From positions 1-64,000 of the forward strand of contig JAEINL010000005.1 in NCBI GenBank assembly GCA_016342655.1: DNA of 64,000 bases, read 5' to 3'. The notes under the pieces are model-generated. The model was not told where the DNA came from, ran no database searches, and saw only the letters and a list, made by a program, of their open reading frames with translations. This DNA is from Sphaerochaeta sp. GTDB lineage: Bacteria; Spirochaetota; Spirochaetia; Sphaerochaetales; Sphaerochaetaceae. A program made the translations under genes and the position numbers. Of the stretch, positions 43,725 through 52,655 are shown in pieces; positions within the stretch are counted from its first letter, which is position 1; every line of letters begins with the position of its first letter.

Positions 43725-44899
43725 CGTATTGCCCTTGCAGGAAGCGTAAAAGAAACGATAGTCCCTGTATCCTTCACACTTGTAATGTAGACCTTTCCCC
43801 CATGCTTGTGGACGATCTGCCGTGCTATGGAGAGACCCAATCCAAATCCATCCTGGTATTCCTCACTGGGACTCTGCTCCTGGTAAAACTCCTTGAACAG
43901 GTTTTCCCTACCCTCACCCTCCACACCTTTGCCATTGTCGCTAATGCTCACCACCATCTGTTCGTCATCCTGGGTCACTGATATAACGATGTATCCACCT
44001 TCTTTGGTATGCTTAACCGCATTATGGACCAGATTGATGAAAACCTGACGGATGAGCGATTCATCGCCAATAGGACTGTTCAGCAATGCAGGAAAGTAGT
44101 AGCGGATAGTCTGCTGTTTCATATGCACCAGCGGGCCGAAAAAGGTAACAATGTCCACTGTGATGAGACGTATATTGATCTTTTCCCTTTTCTGAAGCTC
44201 AAATTCCTTTTCGAACTTAAGCAAGGTAAGCATGTTTTCACTGAATGCGATAAGCCTCTGGGTATATTCATAGTTTGATTTTACAAATTGTTTTTGCCGA
44301 GGGTTTAAGGGGCCTGGAATCTCTTCCAATAACAGGCTTGTCGTTGTTTGCATAATTGTCAGTGGGGTCCGTATCTCATGGGCAAGCATGGATTGCAAAG
44401 AGAGTCTGGAAGCTGAATTGCTTTTTCTTTTCCTCATATGTTCAAACACAAGCACACATACAGGAAGGCTGGCATTGAGCAAGAAAAAAGGGGAAAGAGG
44501 GAATAGGAACAGACTGACCAGGAAAGTGATGAGTGAAGATCCTCCAAGAAGCAACAGCTTTTTGGTAGAGGAGAAACCGTACATTGAAAGCACATATCCA
44601 TACACGATGAGGACAATGGCATTGTACGAGACTAGCCAGGGAGAAAATTCTGAGCAGACACTCGTGCTAAAGGTGGAAAATACGAAGAGAACAGTGTATC
44701 CAAGAAGAAAAGGGGTAGTACTGAATATGTCTTTCCTCCTAATTTTCCGAAGCAGGAAACCTATGACTGTAAGCAGAAGGGAAAGCATCAGGAGCACACT
44801 CAGGGCCAGAGACAAATGCAGAGAGGCTGCCTCTTGTGCTAGCACAAGTGAAAGTAGACAGGGTATGAAGAAAAGAGCCGAAGTTACAGGCAAACTCAT
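43721..44899 (-). CDS. Membrane sensor histidine kinase
   Basis: A 392-aa kinase. About six membrane helices fill residues 1-160 with hardly any extracellular domain, so the signal is probably sensed within the membrane or through a partner. Then LAHEIRTPLTIMQ (phospho-accepting His), VFINLVHNAVKHT (N box), ISDNGKGV (G1) and GFGLGLSIARQIV (G2). It is encoded between an ABC ATPase (1-bp overlap) and the regulator, hinting that transporter occupancy might be the signal. Confidence 0.92.
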   Translation of the reverse strand: MSLPVTSALFFIPCLLSLVLAQEAASLHLSLALSVLLMLSLLLTVIGFLLRKIRRKDIFSTTPFLLGYTVLFVFSTFSTSVCSEFSPWLVSYNAIVLIVYGYVLSMYGFSSTKKLLLLGGSSLITFLVSLFLFPLSPFFLLNASLPVCVLVFEHMRKRKSNSASRLSLQSMLAHEIRTPLTIMQTTTSLLLEEIPGPLNPRQKQFVKSNYEYTQRLIAFSENMLTLLKFEKEFELQKREKINIRLITVDIVTFFGPLVHMKQQTIRYYFPALLNSPIGDESLIRQVFINLVHNAVKHTKEGGYIVISVTQDDEQMVVSISDNGKGVEGEGRENLFKEFYQEQSPSEEYQDGFGLGLSIARQIVHKHGGKVYITSVKDTGTIVSFTLPARAIR

Positions 44900-46032
44900 C
44901 AGGACTCCTTCGTAGTGAAAAGGTGGAATGAGGATGGGTGGAAATGCATCAACACCTTTTCCTTAACCAGATACTCATCGACAAACGTAAAGTTATGGGG
45001 GGCTACTACCCGAATAAAGGTCTCTTGAAACGTAATCTCATATTCAATGGAGTAGCCGTTAAAAGAGAGAGCCTCTATTTCACCCACGACCTGATGTGAG
45101 TTTTCTGGAGGGTAGTACGAGCTCAAGGTCACACTCTGAGGCAAGATTGCCACATAGACCCCATCGCCTTTCTGATACACAGCATCACATTGCTCAGGCA
45201 ACACGGAAAATTCGAGATTATTTACCGATACGATCACAGATTCATATGAAAACTCAAGAATTTCCCCTTCATAGAAATTTGCATTGCTGATAAAGTCCGC
45301 AACAAAAGGGGTCCGTGGGTTATTGTACACCTCACGAGGCGATCCTACCTGTATGATCGAGCCCCTATTCATCACCACTACCCTATCAGGCATGCTAAGG
45401 GCCTCACTCTGGTCGTGTGTGACGTAGATGGTGGTGATACCGAGAAGCTTCTGCATCTTTTTGATCTCTCGCCTTGTCTGCAACCTCAGTCTTGCATCCA
45501 GGTTGGATAGGGGTTCATCAAACAAGAGCAACTCGGGTTTTAATACAAGGGCCCTTGCCAAGGCGACCCTCTGCTGTTGCCCGTCGGAAAGTTGATGAGG
45601 AAACCGCTCTTCAGTCCCTACCAAATTGAGCATCTGGCACATCATGGCAACATCATGGTGGATACTGTCCATGGGTTTTTTCCGTGATTTCAGTCCATAC
45701 GCAATATTCTCAAAGACATTCATATGGGGAAACAGGGCATAGTTTTGGAATACCATGGGAATAGTCCTCTCTTCTGGCCCCTTGCCTGTCAATGAGACGC
45801 CATGGAGAAGGATTTCTCCACTATCAGGGGCTAAAAAGCCCCCGATCATCCGTAGTGTAGTACTTTTCCCACATCCCGATGGGCCAATTATGGTTATAGC
45901 CTCACCTTTCTGCACGGTAAGCGAGAAGGTATCAACAGCGGTTATTTTCGTATTTCGTGCACCGACAAAGGTCTTGGAAACTGCCCTAAGTTCCAGATGT
46001 GGTACGACCGGATTATCTTTCTGATCGGACAA
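44899..46032 (-). CDS. ABC transporter ATP-binding protein with two-component operon
   Basis: A 377-aa ATPase of the PotA/FbpC type, starting at TTG 46032 (AAAAGGGGTACCA upstream). Walker A GPSGCGKST, signature LSDGQQQRVALARA (an unusual D in place of the second G), Walker B LLLFDEPLSNLD, VTHDQSEA, C-terminal TOBE region. Paralogue of the ATPase at 38873; both flank the binding protein-permease and the two-component genes. Either the transporter has two ATPases or one has a regulatory role with the kinase. Confidence 0.92.
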   Translation of the reverse strand: MSDQKDNPVVPHLELRAVSKTFVGARNTKITAVDTFSLTVQKGEAITIIGPSGCGKSTTLRMIGGFLAPDSGEILLHGVSLTGKGPEERTIPMVFQNYALFPHMNVFENIAYGLKSRKKPMDSIHHDVAMMCQMLNLVGTEERFPHQLSDGQQQRVALARALVLKPELLLFDEPLSNLDARLRLQTRREIKKMQKLLGITTIYVTHDQSEALSMPDRVVVMNRGSIIQVGSPREVYNNPRTPFVADFISNANFYEGEILEFSYESVIVSVNNLEFSVLPEQCDAVYQKGDGVYVAILPQSVTLSSYYPPENSHQVVGEIEALSFNGYSIEYEITFQETFIRVVAPHNFTFVDEYLVKEKVLMHFHPSSFHLFTTKES

Positions 46033-46405
46033 TGGTACCCCTTTTGATTACCAGGTATGGCATTTGGAGAAATATGCTACCTCAGCAACACAGCGTTGTG
46101 ATTGAAAATCCAGACTTCCAGGGTACATCCAACCAGGATCACCCCTTGTTCCTCATGATACCACTCTTTGCAAGAAGAAGGATACTCTTCTTTTTCAGTC
46201 CAGCTTTTTCGGCAAAGCCTTACAAACCAGAAATCGACGTATTCTCCCTTCTGAGAAAATACGCCGAAAGCAAAAAAATATGAGTACACAATACGAGTAC
46301 ATGAGGAACAAGGCATTGCATCAAGGGGAAAAGGGAAGGCAGACACTCTCTCGGTAAGTAAAAACACGCTAGTTATGAGTGTCTGATCCTAACCCAAGTT
46401 CTTTA
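46033..46405. other. Intergenic region, no supported gene
   Basis: The overlapping ORFs on both strands have no ribosome site or family similarity. The region must hold the promoter of the ATPase-kinase-regulator operon and the end of the exporter operon, but I could not pick convincing boxes or a terminator. Confidence 0.5.
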
Positions 46406-46606
46406 TCAATCTAAGAAATATACCCCAGGAAAATCTCCGTGTCGTACAGTGACGTTCGTGTAGGTAATATTCCTTTCTCTCATATCCTGTAACGTCTGCT
46501 TCTGGAGCATGAACGAACCAAAAATGACACTTGCTAGAAGATATGCCACAAGGAATATACCCCCTATGATAAGCATACGATTACTTTTCTTATGATTGGA
46601 CTTCAT
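46406..46606 (-). CDS. Small single-span membrane protein
   Basis: A 66-aa protein with one membrane helix (MLIIGGIFLVAYLLASVIFGSFML) after a basic N-terminus and a short polar tail outside. Its start overlaps the GntR stop by 17 bp, making it the last gene of the exporter operon. No family recognised; an accessory subunit of the ABC-2 exporter is the natural guess. Confidence 0.65.
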   Translation of the reverse strand: MKSNHKKSNRMLIIGGIFLVAYLLASVIFGSFMLQKQTLQDMRERNITYTNVTVRHGDFPGVYFLD

Positions 46607-46976
46607 TGTAGTTGTGCTCCTTGTTGAATAATAGGAAATAGGTCTCTATCTCCTCGAAGGTGATATCCAAGGTCCTCATGGAATCGAAAAGGTTGGGAAG
46701 TTCACTTTTTATGAAGTGGTCCCGTCTTTTCTTGAGGACCAAGGTCTTGGAACCCTTGGCGACAAAGTATCCGATACCCCGTTGGTTCTCTAGGATACCT
46801 TCGTCCTGCAGCATCGAGTACGCCCTGATGACTGTATTGGGGTTAACCTCCAACTGCATCGCCATGTCGCGAACAGAAGGGATCCTCTCCTCCTCAACCC
46901 ACGTGGAGTTGGTGATAAGGTCATGGATGTACTGTGCTATCTGTAGGTAGATAGGTAATCGATTGTTAAACTGCAT
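46590..46976 (-). CDS. YtrA-type GntR regulator
   Basis: ATG 46976 gives MQFNNRLPIYLQIAQYIHDLI, the classic GntR start; 128 aa. The winged helix (IPSVRDMAMQLEVNPNTVIRAYSMLQDEGILENQRGIGYFVA) is followed by a short C-terminal dimerisation tail, the YtrA subfamily layout. YtrA proteins repress ABC exporter operons in response to envelope stress. The gene lies in that operon after the permease (11-bp overlap), and the palindrome at 48681 is its probable operator. Confidence 0.92.
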   Translation of the reverse strand: MQFNNRLPIYLQIAQYIHDLITNSTWVEEERIPSVRDMAMQLEVNPNTVIRAYSMLQDEGILENQRGIGYFVAKGSKTLVLKKRRDHFIKSELPNLFDSMRTLDITFEEIETYFLLFNKEHNYNEVQS

Positions 46977-47754
46977 CTGTAGCTTGGACCTCCTCAACCC
47001 TAAAGAACGCCGTAACCCAACAGAACAGGGGGAGAACCACAAAGTAAAGTATCTTACCGATTACCCTGAAAGTCCCTATGGCCCCATAAGTAGGTTTGAA
47101 CAGCAGTGAATCAAATGAGAAGACTATGTCAAACGTCCGCAAGGATGATCCGTACTTGATGGAGAATATGATCTTCACGAACAGGAGACCTAGGGTGGCG
47201 AGGGCGATACCGAGGACTCCAAGCGAAAGGAGGGTCTTGAAGAAATGGCCCTTATGGAAATAGGTGGCACCCAAGAGGAATATCGATTGCCAGACCCAAT
47301 ATAGGGCAAACTGAGCTGCCATGTCTCTGGTAAAGGGATTGAACAAGGTGACAGGATTGCCAAAGAAGAGCAACTGTATGGGCTCAATGAGTACAGAGGC
47401 AAGGAAAAACACCACGGTGAGAGCTACAGGATAGGCAAAGGCAGTAAGCACCGCTTTGGCTAGGAATTTCTCCAGGGAAGTTGCGGGAAGCATCAGCCAC
47501 TCCTGTTGCCCGTTCTTGCTGAACATGTCATCAGCGAAGGAGAGGCTGGTTATGATCAGACCCCCAAGGAGTAGAAAATTTGGGAACAGACTGGCATACG
47601 TAGCAGGACCAAAAGCATTTTGGGAATACTGGGAGACAAACGAGCGAATGGTCTCACTCGCAAACAAAACCAAGAAGAGCGTCATTGCGTAGATCGAAAG
47701 ATCACGCTTGCTAGTCTGTATCTCACGGTTTATCAATAAGCCAAATCGATTCAT
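46966..47754 (-). CDS. ABC-2-type exporter permease
   Basis: A 262-aa membrane protein with six predicted helices and no extracellular domain of note; DMFSKNGQQEWLMLPATSLEKFLAK is the segment typical of ABC-2 permeases in YtrA-type operons. Start overlaps the ATPase stop by 4 bp. Confidence 0.85.
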   Translation of the reverse strand: MNRFGLLINREIQTSKRDLSIYAMTLFLVLFASETIRSFVSQYSQNAFGPATYASLFPNFLLLGGLIITSLSFADDMFSKNGQQEWLMLPATSLEKFLAKAVLTAFAYPVALTVVFFLASVLIEPIQLLFFGNPVTLFNPFTRDMAAQFALYWVWQSIFLLGATYFHKGHFFKTLLSLGVLGIALATLGLLFVKIIFSIKYGSSLRTFDIVFSFDSLLFKPTYGAIGTFRVIGKILYFVVLPLFCWVTAFFRVEEVQATDAV

Positions 47755-48659
47755 CTCGTACCTCCTTGCATACGGGTGGATCTCTCGACCACCACATTGA
47801 AGAGCGTCTCAAGGTCCAAAGGCTGACCTTCTCTCTCCTCTTCCTGCTCGCCCCTTTCCCTAAGGACCATCCAACCCCCGAGGACCTTCTCCTTGTAGAC
47901 TACCTTCTCATCCTGCACAGGATCAGTGGTGACAAGGCCCATGACATACTTGCCAGTGATGGAGTCAACCGTATCGTTGAATATGATATTCCCATCATGC
48001 AGGATGATGAGGGGGTCTATCAGGTTCTCCATATCCCTCACCTGATGGGTGGAGATGATGAACGTCCTGTCTTCGGTCATTGCAGAGGCGACGGTCTGAC
48101 GGAACTGTCTCTTGGAAGGGATGTCCAGACCATTGGTCGGTTCATCAAGAATGAGCAGGGAGGTATTGGAGGCCAGGCCAAAGGCCAACAACAGCTTTTT
48201 TTTCTGCCCTAGGGACATCTCACTGAGGTTCTGTTGCATATCGAGTTCGAAGTCCTTGCAGAACTGTAAAAACATCAGATTATCGAAACGGGGATAGAAG
48301 ACCGAGCGCATCTTGAGGTACTCTGTAGCCTTCATCTTGGGAAGGGGAAACTCTTCAGGAAGATAGAATATCTCACTGAGCATTGCAGGCTTGCGCACTG
48401 TGGGGTCGGATCCCAAGGCTGAGGTGAATCCCTCATCAGGAAACAGCTGGCCACAGATCAACTTGAGCAAGGTGGTCTTCCCTGATCCGTTCTTTCCCAG
48501 CAAGCCATAGATATTTCCTCGCTTGATCTCTAGATTCAGATGGGTGAACAAGGGCTTTTTTCCATAAGAAAAACCAATGTCCTGCATCAGGATCACTGCA
48601 TTATTCGTCGAAACAACCTCTGTAAGGTCTGTTTGTCCGCTTCCTATCTCATTGGCCAT
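47751..48659 (-). CDS. ABC-2-type exporter ATP-binding protein
   Basis: A 302-aa ATPase: Walker A GLLGKNGSGKTTLL, signature MSLGQKKKLLLAFGL, Walker B LLILDEPTNGLD, switch ISTHQ. The C-terminal 60 residues are extended and acidic (GEQEEEREGQPLD). Ribosome site AAGGAGGCACAT. First gene of the operon with permease, regulator and small protein; likely an envelope-stress or peptide-resistance exporter. Confidence 0.92.
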   Translation of the reverse strand: MANEIGSGQTDLTEVVSTNNAVILMQDIGFSYGKKPLFTHLNLEIKRGNIYGLLGKNGSGKTTLLKLICGQLFPDEGFTSALGSDPTVRKPAMLSEIFYLPEEFPLPKMKATEYLKMRSVFYPRFDNLMFLQFCKDFELDMQQNLSEMSLGQKKKLLLAFGLASNTSLLILDEPTNGLDIPSKRQFRQTVASAMTEDRTFIISTHQVRDMENLIDPLIILHDGNIIFNDTVDSITGKYVMGLVTTDPVQDEKVVYKEKVLGGWMVLRERGEQEEEREGQPLDLETLFNVVVERSTRMQGGTR

Positions 48660-48680
48660 ATGTGCCTCCTTGATTACATT

Positions 48681-48707
48681 AGTGAACTAGTTAACTAATA
48701 CACTATA
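48681..48707 (-). promoter_or_regulatory. YtrA-type operator overlapping the exporter promoter
   Basis: A 24-bp near-perfect palindrome (48681-48704; core TAGTTAACTA perfect, 20 of 24 symmetrical, outer AGTG/CACT) lies just upstream of the ATPase ribosome site. A TATAGT -10 box (minus strand, 48707-48702) abuts it, so binding would block transcription. The regulator is encoded in the operon itself. I see no good -35 box. Confidence 0.75.
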
Positions 48708-48974
48708 CTTGCATGGATGTCTACCCTTTTCCCCAAATATTTCTTCAAAATATCTTGAAAATTCCACTATAAACCTTTTTATCACAAATCTTGAGGCTTT
48801 ATGCTGGTACAACACCCCATAAGCTGGTAATATCTTTTCTCGCGCATATACGGTTCGTTTATGCGCAACAGAACATCCCAAGAGCCTTGGCAATTGGGAA
48901 AACTTAATACAAAAGGGCCAAATACTCCCATTTTTGGTACAAAATTCAACATGGATTAGAAAGGGCAAAAGGTA

Positions 48975-50333
48975 ATGAACGAAAACCTGCAGCTACAATT
49001 GAACAAGACCTACCTAGACCGTCAGAACAGCACCGAATCGAACGCAAGAAGCTATCCAAGAAAATTCCCTATAGCAATAAAAAAAGCCAAAGGATCCTGG
49101 ATGGAGGATGTTCAGGGAAACTCCTACCTCGACTTCCTCTGTGGAGCAGGAACACTAGCGCTTGGGCACAACGATGATGAGGTGAACCAGGCAATGGTCA
49201 ACCTTATCCAATCTGAAGCCCCCTTACACACACTAGACCTTACCACCCCCACAAAAGACAGGTTTGTAGAGACCATATTCTCCCTTCTTCCCCCGGAACT
49301 GCAGAAAAATGGAAAAATCCAGTTCTGCAGCCCTTCTGGAACCGATGCCGTCGATGCAGCCATCAAGCTGTGCAAGACTGCAACAGGGCGATCCTCAGTC
49401 ATAGCCTTCGGTGGAGCCTACCATGGCATGGGCCATGGAGCCTTGGCCCTTACCGGCAATCTCAATGCGAAAAATCATATCACCGGCCTCATGAGCGATG
49501 TGCACTTCATGCCCTACCCCTATTCCTACCGCTGTCCTTTTGGCTTGGGTGGAGAGGCAGGCATCGATGCTGCATGCGCCTTCTTTGAGAAGACACTTAA
49601 GGATCCCGAAAGCGGTATAACCAAGCCTGCAGCGGTCATCCTTGAACCTATCCAGGGTGAGGGGGGGGTCATTCCAGCCCCAGCAAAATTCCTCCAGACA
49701 ATCAGACGCGTCACACAGGAACTGGACATCCCCATGATAGTCGATGAAATCCAGTGCGGCATCGGTCGTTCCGGCAAATTCTTCGCCTTTGAACATGCAG
49801 GGATAACACCCGATGTCATCCTCTCCTCCAAGGCCATAGGAGGCAGCCAGCCTATGAGCGTGGTCATTTACCATAAGGACCTTGACCTCTGGGAAACTGG
49901 GGCCCATGCCGGTACCTTCCGTGGGAACCAACTTGCCATGGCAGCAGGAACTGTAGTGATGAACCGGGTCAGTGACAAGAATTTTCTTTCGGAAGTCACA
50001 GCGAAAGGGAAGGTGATCGAAGACAAGCTGCTATTCTTGAAGAGTCAGCTCTCCATCATAGGGGACATTCGTGCCAAGGGCCTGATGATCGGCATTGAGT
50101 TTGTCGACCCCAATGGAACAATCGACTCATTGGGCTCCCTCCCTCCCAGCGGTACCATTGCAGCGAAAATCCAGAAAGAGTGCTTTGAGCACCACCTAAT
50201 TATGGAGAAGGGAGGGCGATACGGCTCTGTGATGCGTTGCCTGTGTGCTTTGAATGTGAGCTATGAGGATATTGATCTGATGCTTGCAACCTTTGAGCAG
50301 GCTATCCGTAAGGTGGACTCAGATGCTACCTGA
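48975..50333 (+). CDS. dat: Diaminobutyrate-2-oxoglutarate aminotransferase
   Basis: A 452-aa class III PLP aminotransferase. It makes L-2,4-diaminobutyrate from aspartate semialdehyde and glutamate. Visible motifs: FCSPSGTDAVDAAIKLCKTATGR (cofactor phosphate), AYHGMGHGALALTG, ILEPIQGEGG, IVDEIQCGIGRSGKFFAFEHAGITPD and the lysine in LSSKAIGG; FCGAGTLALGHN is characteristic of the DABA branch. The next gene decarboxylates the product; the genes overlap by 11 bp. Confidence 0.92.
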   Translation: MNENLQLQLNKTYLDRQNSTESNARSYPRKFPIAIKKAKGSWMEDVQGNSYLDFLCGAGTLALGHNDDEVNQAMVNLIQSEAPLHTLDLTTPTKDRFVETIFSLLPPELQKNGKIQFCSPSGTDAVDAAIKLCKTATGRSSVIAFGGAYHGMGHGALALTGNLNAKNHITGLMSDVHFMPYPYSYRCPFGLGGEAGIDAACAFFEKTLKDPESGITKPAAVILEPIQGEGGVIPAPAKFLQTIRRVTQELDIPMIVDEIQCGIGRSGKFFAFEHAGITPDVILSSKAIGGSQPMSVVIYHKDLDLWETGAHAGTFRGNQLAMAAGTVVMNRVSDKNFLSEVTAKGKVIEDKLLFLKSQLSIIGDIRAKGLMIGIEFVDPNGTIDSLGSLPPSGTIAAKIQKECFEHHLIMEKGGRYGSVMRCLCALNVSYEDIDLMLATFEQAIRKVDSDAT

Positions 50334-51825
50334 TACTGAAAAAAAGCTGTACTTCGTGAATAACGAGCAGGATACCAAGGCCGCTTATACCCAGATGATT
50401 ACAGACACTGTCGATGCTATCCTCTCTTCTTTCTCTGATGGCAGTTCCTATGCGGGGGCAAGCCCACAAGAACTGCAAGAGCTAATAGCGCGGTCCACCC
50501 TGCTTCCTCTGCAAGGTCTTGGGTTCTCCCAAGTCCTCTCAGAGGTCAAGAGAATCATCTTGCCGAATTTCCTTCGGACATCCTCCACTGACTACCTTGC
50601 GCACCTGCACAGTCCGGCCCTTCTGGAAGGTATCTCCAGCGAACTGATCATCGCAACCTTCAACCAGTCGATGGATTCCTGGGACCAGTCCCCCATCGCC
50701 ACGGAGATTGAACTGCAGGTAACCAGAGAGCTGTGCAAGCTGTATGGATATTCCTCTGATAGTGACGGTGTCTTCACCTCCGGGGGAAGCCAGTCAAACC
50801 TCAGTGGCCTTACCCTTGCCCGAGACTGGTACTGCAAGAGCGTCCTCAAGCATGATGTGAAGAAACTGGGCCTCCCCCCGTCCTTTGCCAAGCTTCGCCT
50901 CTATACCTCCGAGGTGTCACACTTCTCCATGGAGAAGAGTGCACACCTCTTGGGTCTTGGCTACGACGCGATACGGAAAGTTCCTGTGGACAGGCTTTGC
51001 AGGATGGACTGCCAGACCTTAGAAGACCTCATCCTTCTGGACAAGGAGGCTGGTCTCATTCCTTTCTGCATTGTCGCTACCCTGGGAACCACTGACTATG
51101 GCAGCATCGATGCTGTAAAAGAGCTGAGTGCCGTCAGCAAGAAGTACAATCTCTGGCTCCACGCAGATGCTGCCTATGGTAGCGGTGTGCAGCTATCGGA
51201 GAAGTATGCCTCCCGCTTAGGTCCCATTGAATTGTGTGATTCCATCACTGTGGACTTCCATAAGATGTTCCTGCTTCCCATCAGCTGTGGGGCATTTCTG
51301 GTCAAGGACGGGAAAAGCCTTGAGGCCTTCTCCCTCCATGCTGACTACCTGAACCGCGAAGAGGATGAAGAGGATGGCTACACCAACCTTGTAGGCAAAT
51401 CGATGCAGACAACTAGACGTTTCGATGCCTTGAAGGTCTGGATGGCTTTCCTCACCCGTGGAAGGGATGAATATGGAGCCATCATTGATACCTGCATCGA
51501 GAATGCCTCCTATTTGTATGGACAGCTGAAAAGCAACCCCTCTTTTGAGGTTGCCATAGCACCTGAGATAAGTTCGGTGGTGTTCAGGCTGCAGAATACC
51601 GATGAGGTCAACAAGAAGGTTCGTCGTCTTTTGCTGCACCAAAAAGGTGTAGTCATAGGCCAGACAGTCTACAACAAGAAGACATTCCTTAAGTTTACCC
51701 TGCTCAACCCCCTGCTGGACCACAAGAAGCTCGATGAGCTGTTACACACGATCGAGGGTTTGGGCAGAGAGGCTGATCCAGCGTTGCATGAGCAAAAAAA
51801 AAGAACGCCAGCTGAACGAGAATAA
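50323..51825 (+). CDS. ddc: L-2,4-diaminobutyrate decarboxylase
   Basis: ATG 50323 overlaps the aminotransferase end; 500 aa. A group II PLP decarboxylase: FTSGGSQSNLSGL, the HADAAYGSG segment (PLP aspartate) and the Schiff-base lysine in SITVDFHKMFLLPISCG. It converts diaminobutyrate to 1,3-diaminopropane, precursor of norspermidine-type polyamines. No carboxynorspermidine genes are in the window, so the end product may be diaminopropane itself. Confidence 0.92.
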   Translation: MLPDTEKKLYFVNNEQDTKAAYTQMITDTVDAILSSFSDGSSYAGASPQELQELIARSTLLPLQGLGFSQVLSEVKRIILPNFLRTSSTDYLAHLHSPALLEGISSELIIATFNQSMDSWDQSPIATEIELQVTRELCKLYGYSSDSDGVFTSGGSQSNLSGLTLARDWYCKSVLKHDVKKLGLPPSFAKLRLYTSEVSHFSMEKSAHLLGLGYDAIRKVPVDRLCRMDCQTLEDLILLDKEAGLIPFCIVATLGTTDYGSIDAVKELSAVSKKYNLWLHADAAYGSGVQLSEKYASRLGPIELCDSITVDFHKMFLLPISCGAFLVKDGKSLEAFSLHADYLNREEDEEDGYTNLVGKSMQTTRRFDALKVWMAFLTRGRDEYGAIIDTCIENASYLYGQLKSNPSFEVAIAPEISSVVFRLQNTDEVNKKVRRLLLHQKGVVIGQTVYNKKTFLKFTLLNPLLDHKKLDELLHTIEGLGREADPALHEQKKRTPAERE

Positions 51826-51846
51826 GAACTGCTGTCCCAACAGAAA

Positions 51847-51877
51847 AACAGCCTTCCTTAGATAACGGGAGGCTGTT
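51847..51877. terminator. Convergent terminator at the end of ddc
   Basis: AACAGCCTTCC and GGGAGGCTGTT form an 11-bp stem (one mismatch), 9-nt loop, preceded by an A tract. The right arm lies in the last codons of the yczE-like gene, so it serves both strands. Confidence 0.75.
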
Positions 51878-52529
51878 CTGCTGTCCTCACCTTGATGAGT
51901 TTCCTGAACGTATCGGAAAAGGTTTCATGGACAACGGTTGTGGGGTCGAAGCGGAACATCTTGAAGGTTATCTGTATGCAGAAACCAATGAGAACGGCGG
52001 CAAGCAGGGTTCCTATGCCAAAGGAACCTCCTAGCAGGGCTCCGATGATGACAACAAGAATCTCAATGCCACTTCGGCAGGTTCCAATCGAAAGCTTGGT
52101 CCTCTTGGTAAGCACCACCATAAGAGTGTCGCGTGGCCCTGCTCCAAAGCCAGAAGAGATGTAGAAGAAGGATGCTATGGCAATGACAAACAGACCGACT
52201 ACCATCTGGCCCAGACCAAAATACAAACTGGTAAGCGTAGGGAACACATTCAATGCAAGCAGAAGGTTCATGAACAGCCCTATGAAGATCATGTTGCACA
52301 GGGTGCCCAATCCGAGCTTTTCCCCTGCCAGTAGGGCAACAAGACAGAGAGCCAATCCTACCAGAATAGAGATGGTACCTATCTGGATGCCAAAGACTGT
52401 TGAAAGCCCTGCATGAAAGACTTCCCAAGAGGCATAGCCTATATTGGCCTTCATAGTGAGTACAATTCCTACTGCATAGAGAAACAACCCGAAAAACAAC
52501 CGGAGCATTCTGAGCACAAACGTATTCAT
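51858..52529 (-). CDS. YczE/YitT-family membrane protein
   Basis: ATG 52529 (AGGAAGAGGATGTTTCCCC upstream) gives a hydrophobic 223-aa protein with five to six helices: LFLYAVGIVLTMKANIGYASWEVFHAGLS, the GFGAGPRDTLMVVLTKRTKLSIGTCR loop and GIGTLLAAVLIGFCIQ match the YczE/YyaS group. Function of the family is poorly known; transport or integral-membrane regulation has been suggested. Confidence 0.8.
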   Translation of the reverse strand: MNTFVLRMLRLFFGLFLYAVGIVLTMKANIGYASWEVFHAGLSTVFGIQIGTISILVGLALCLVALLAGEKLGLGTLCNMIFIGLFMNLLLALNVFPTLTSLYFGLGQMVVGLFVIAIASFFYISSGFGAGPRDTLMVVLTKRTKLSIGTCRSGIEILVVIIGALLGGSFGIGTLLAAVLIGFCIQITFKMFRFDPTTVVHETFSDTFRKLIKVRTAEQPPVI

Positions 52530-52655
52530 GGGGAAACATCCTCTTCCTGAAGCTACCATACCGACATTTGTCGGGATAATCCAGCCCTTGATTTTCTGTA
52601 TACAATACCTTGCCTGCATTTTTCTGTGGTAGAATACCAGAGAAGGAGAAATGCC

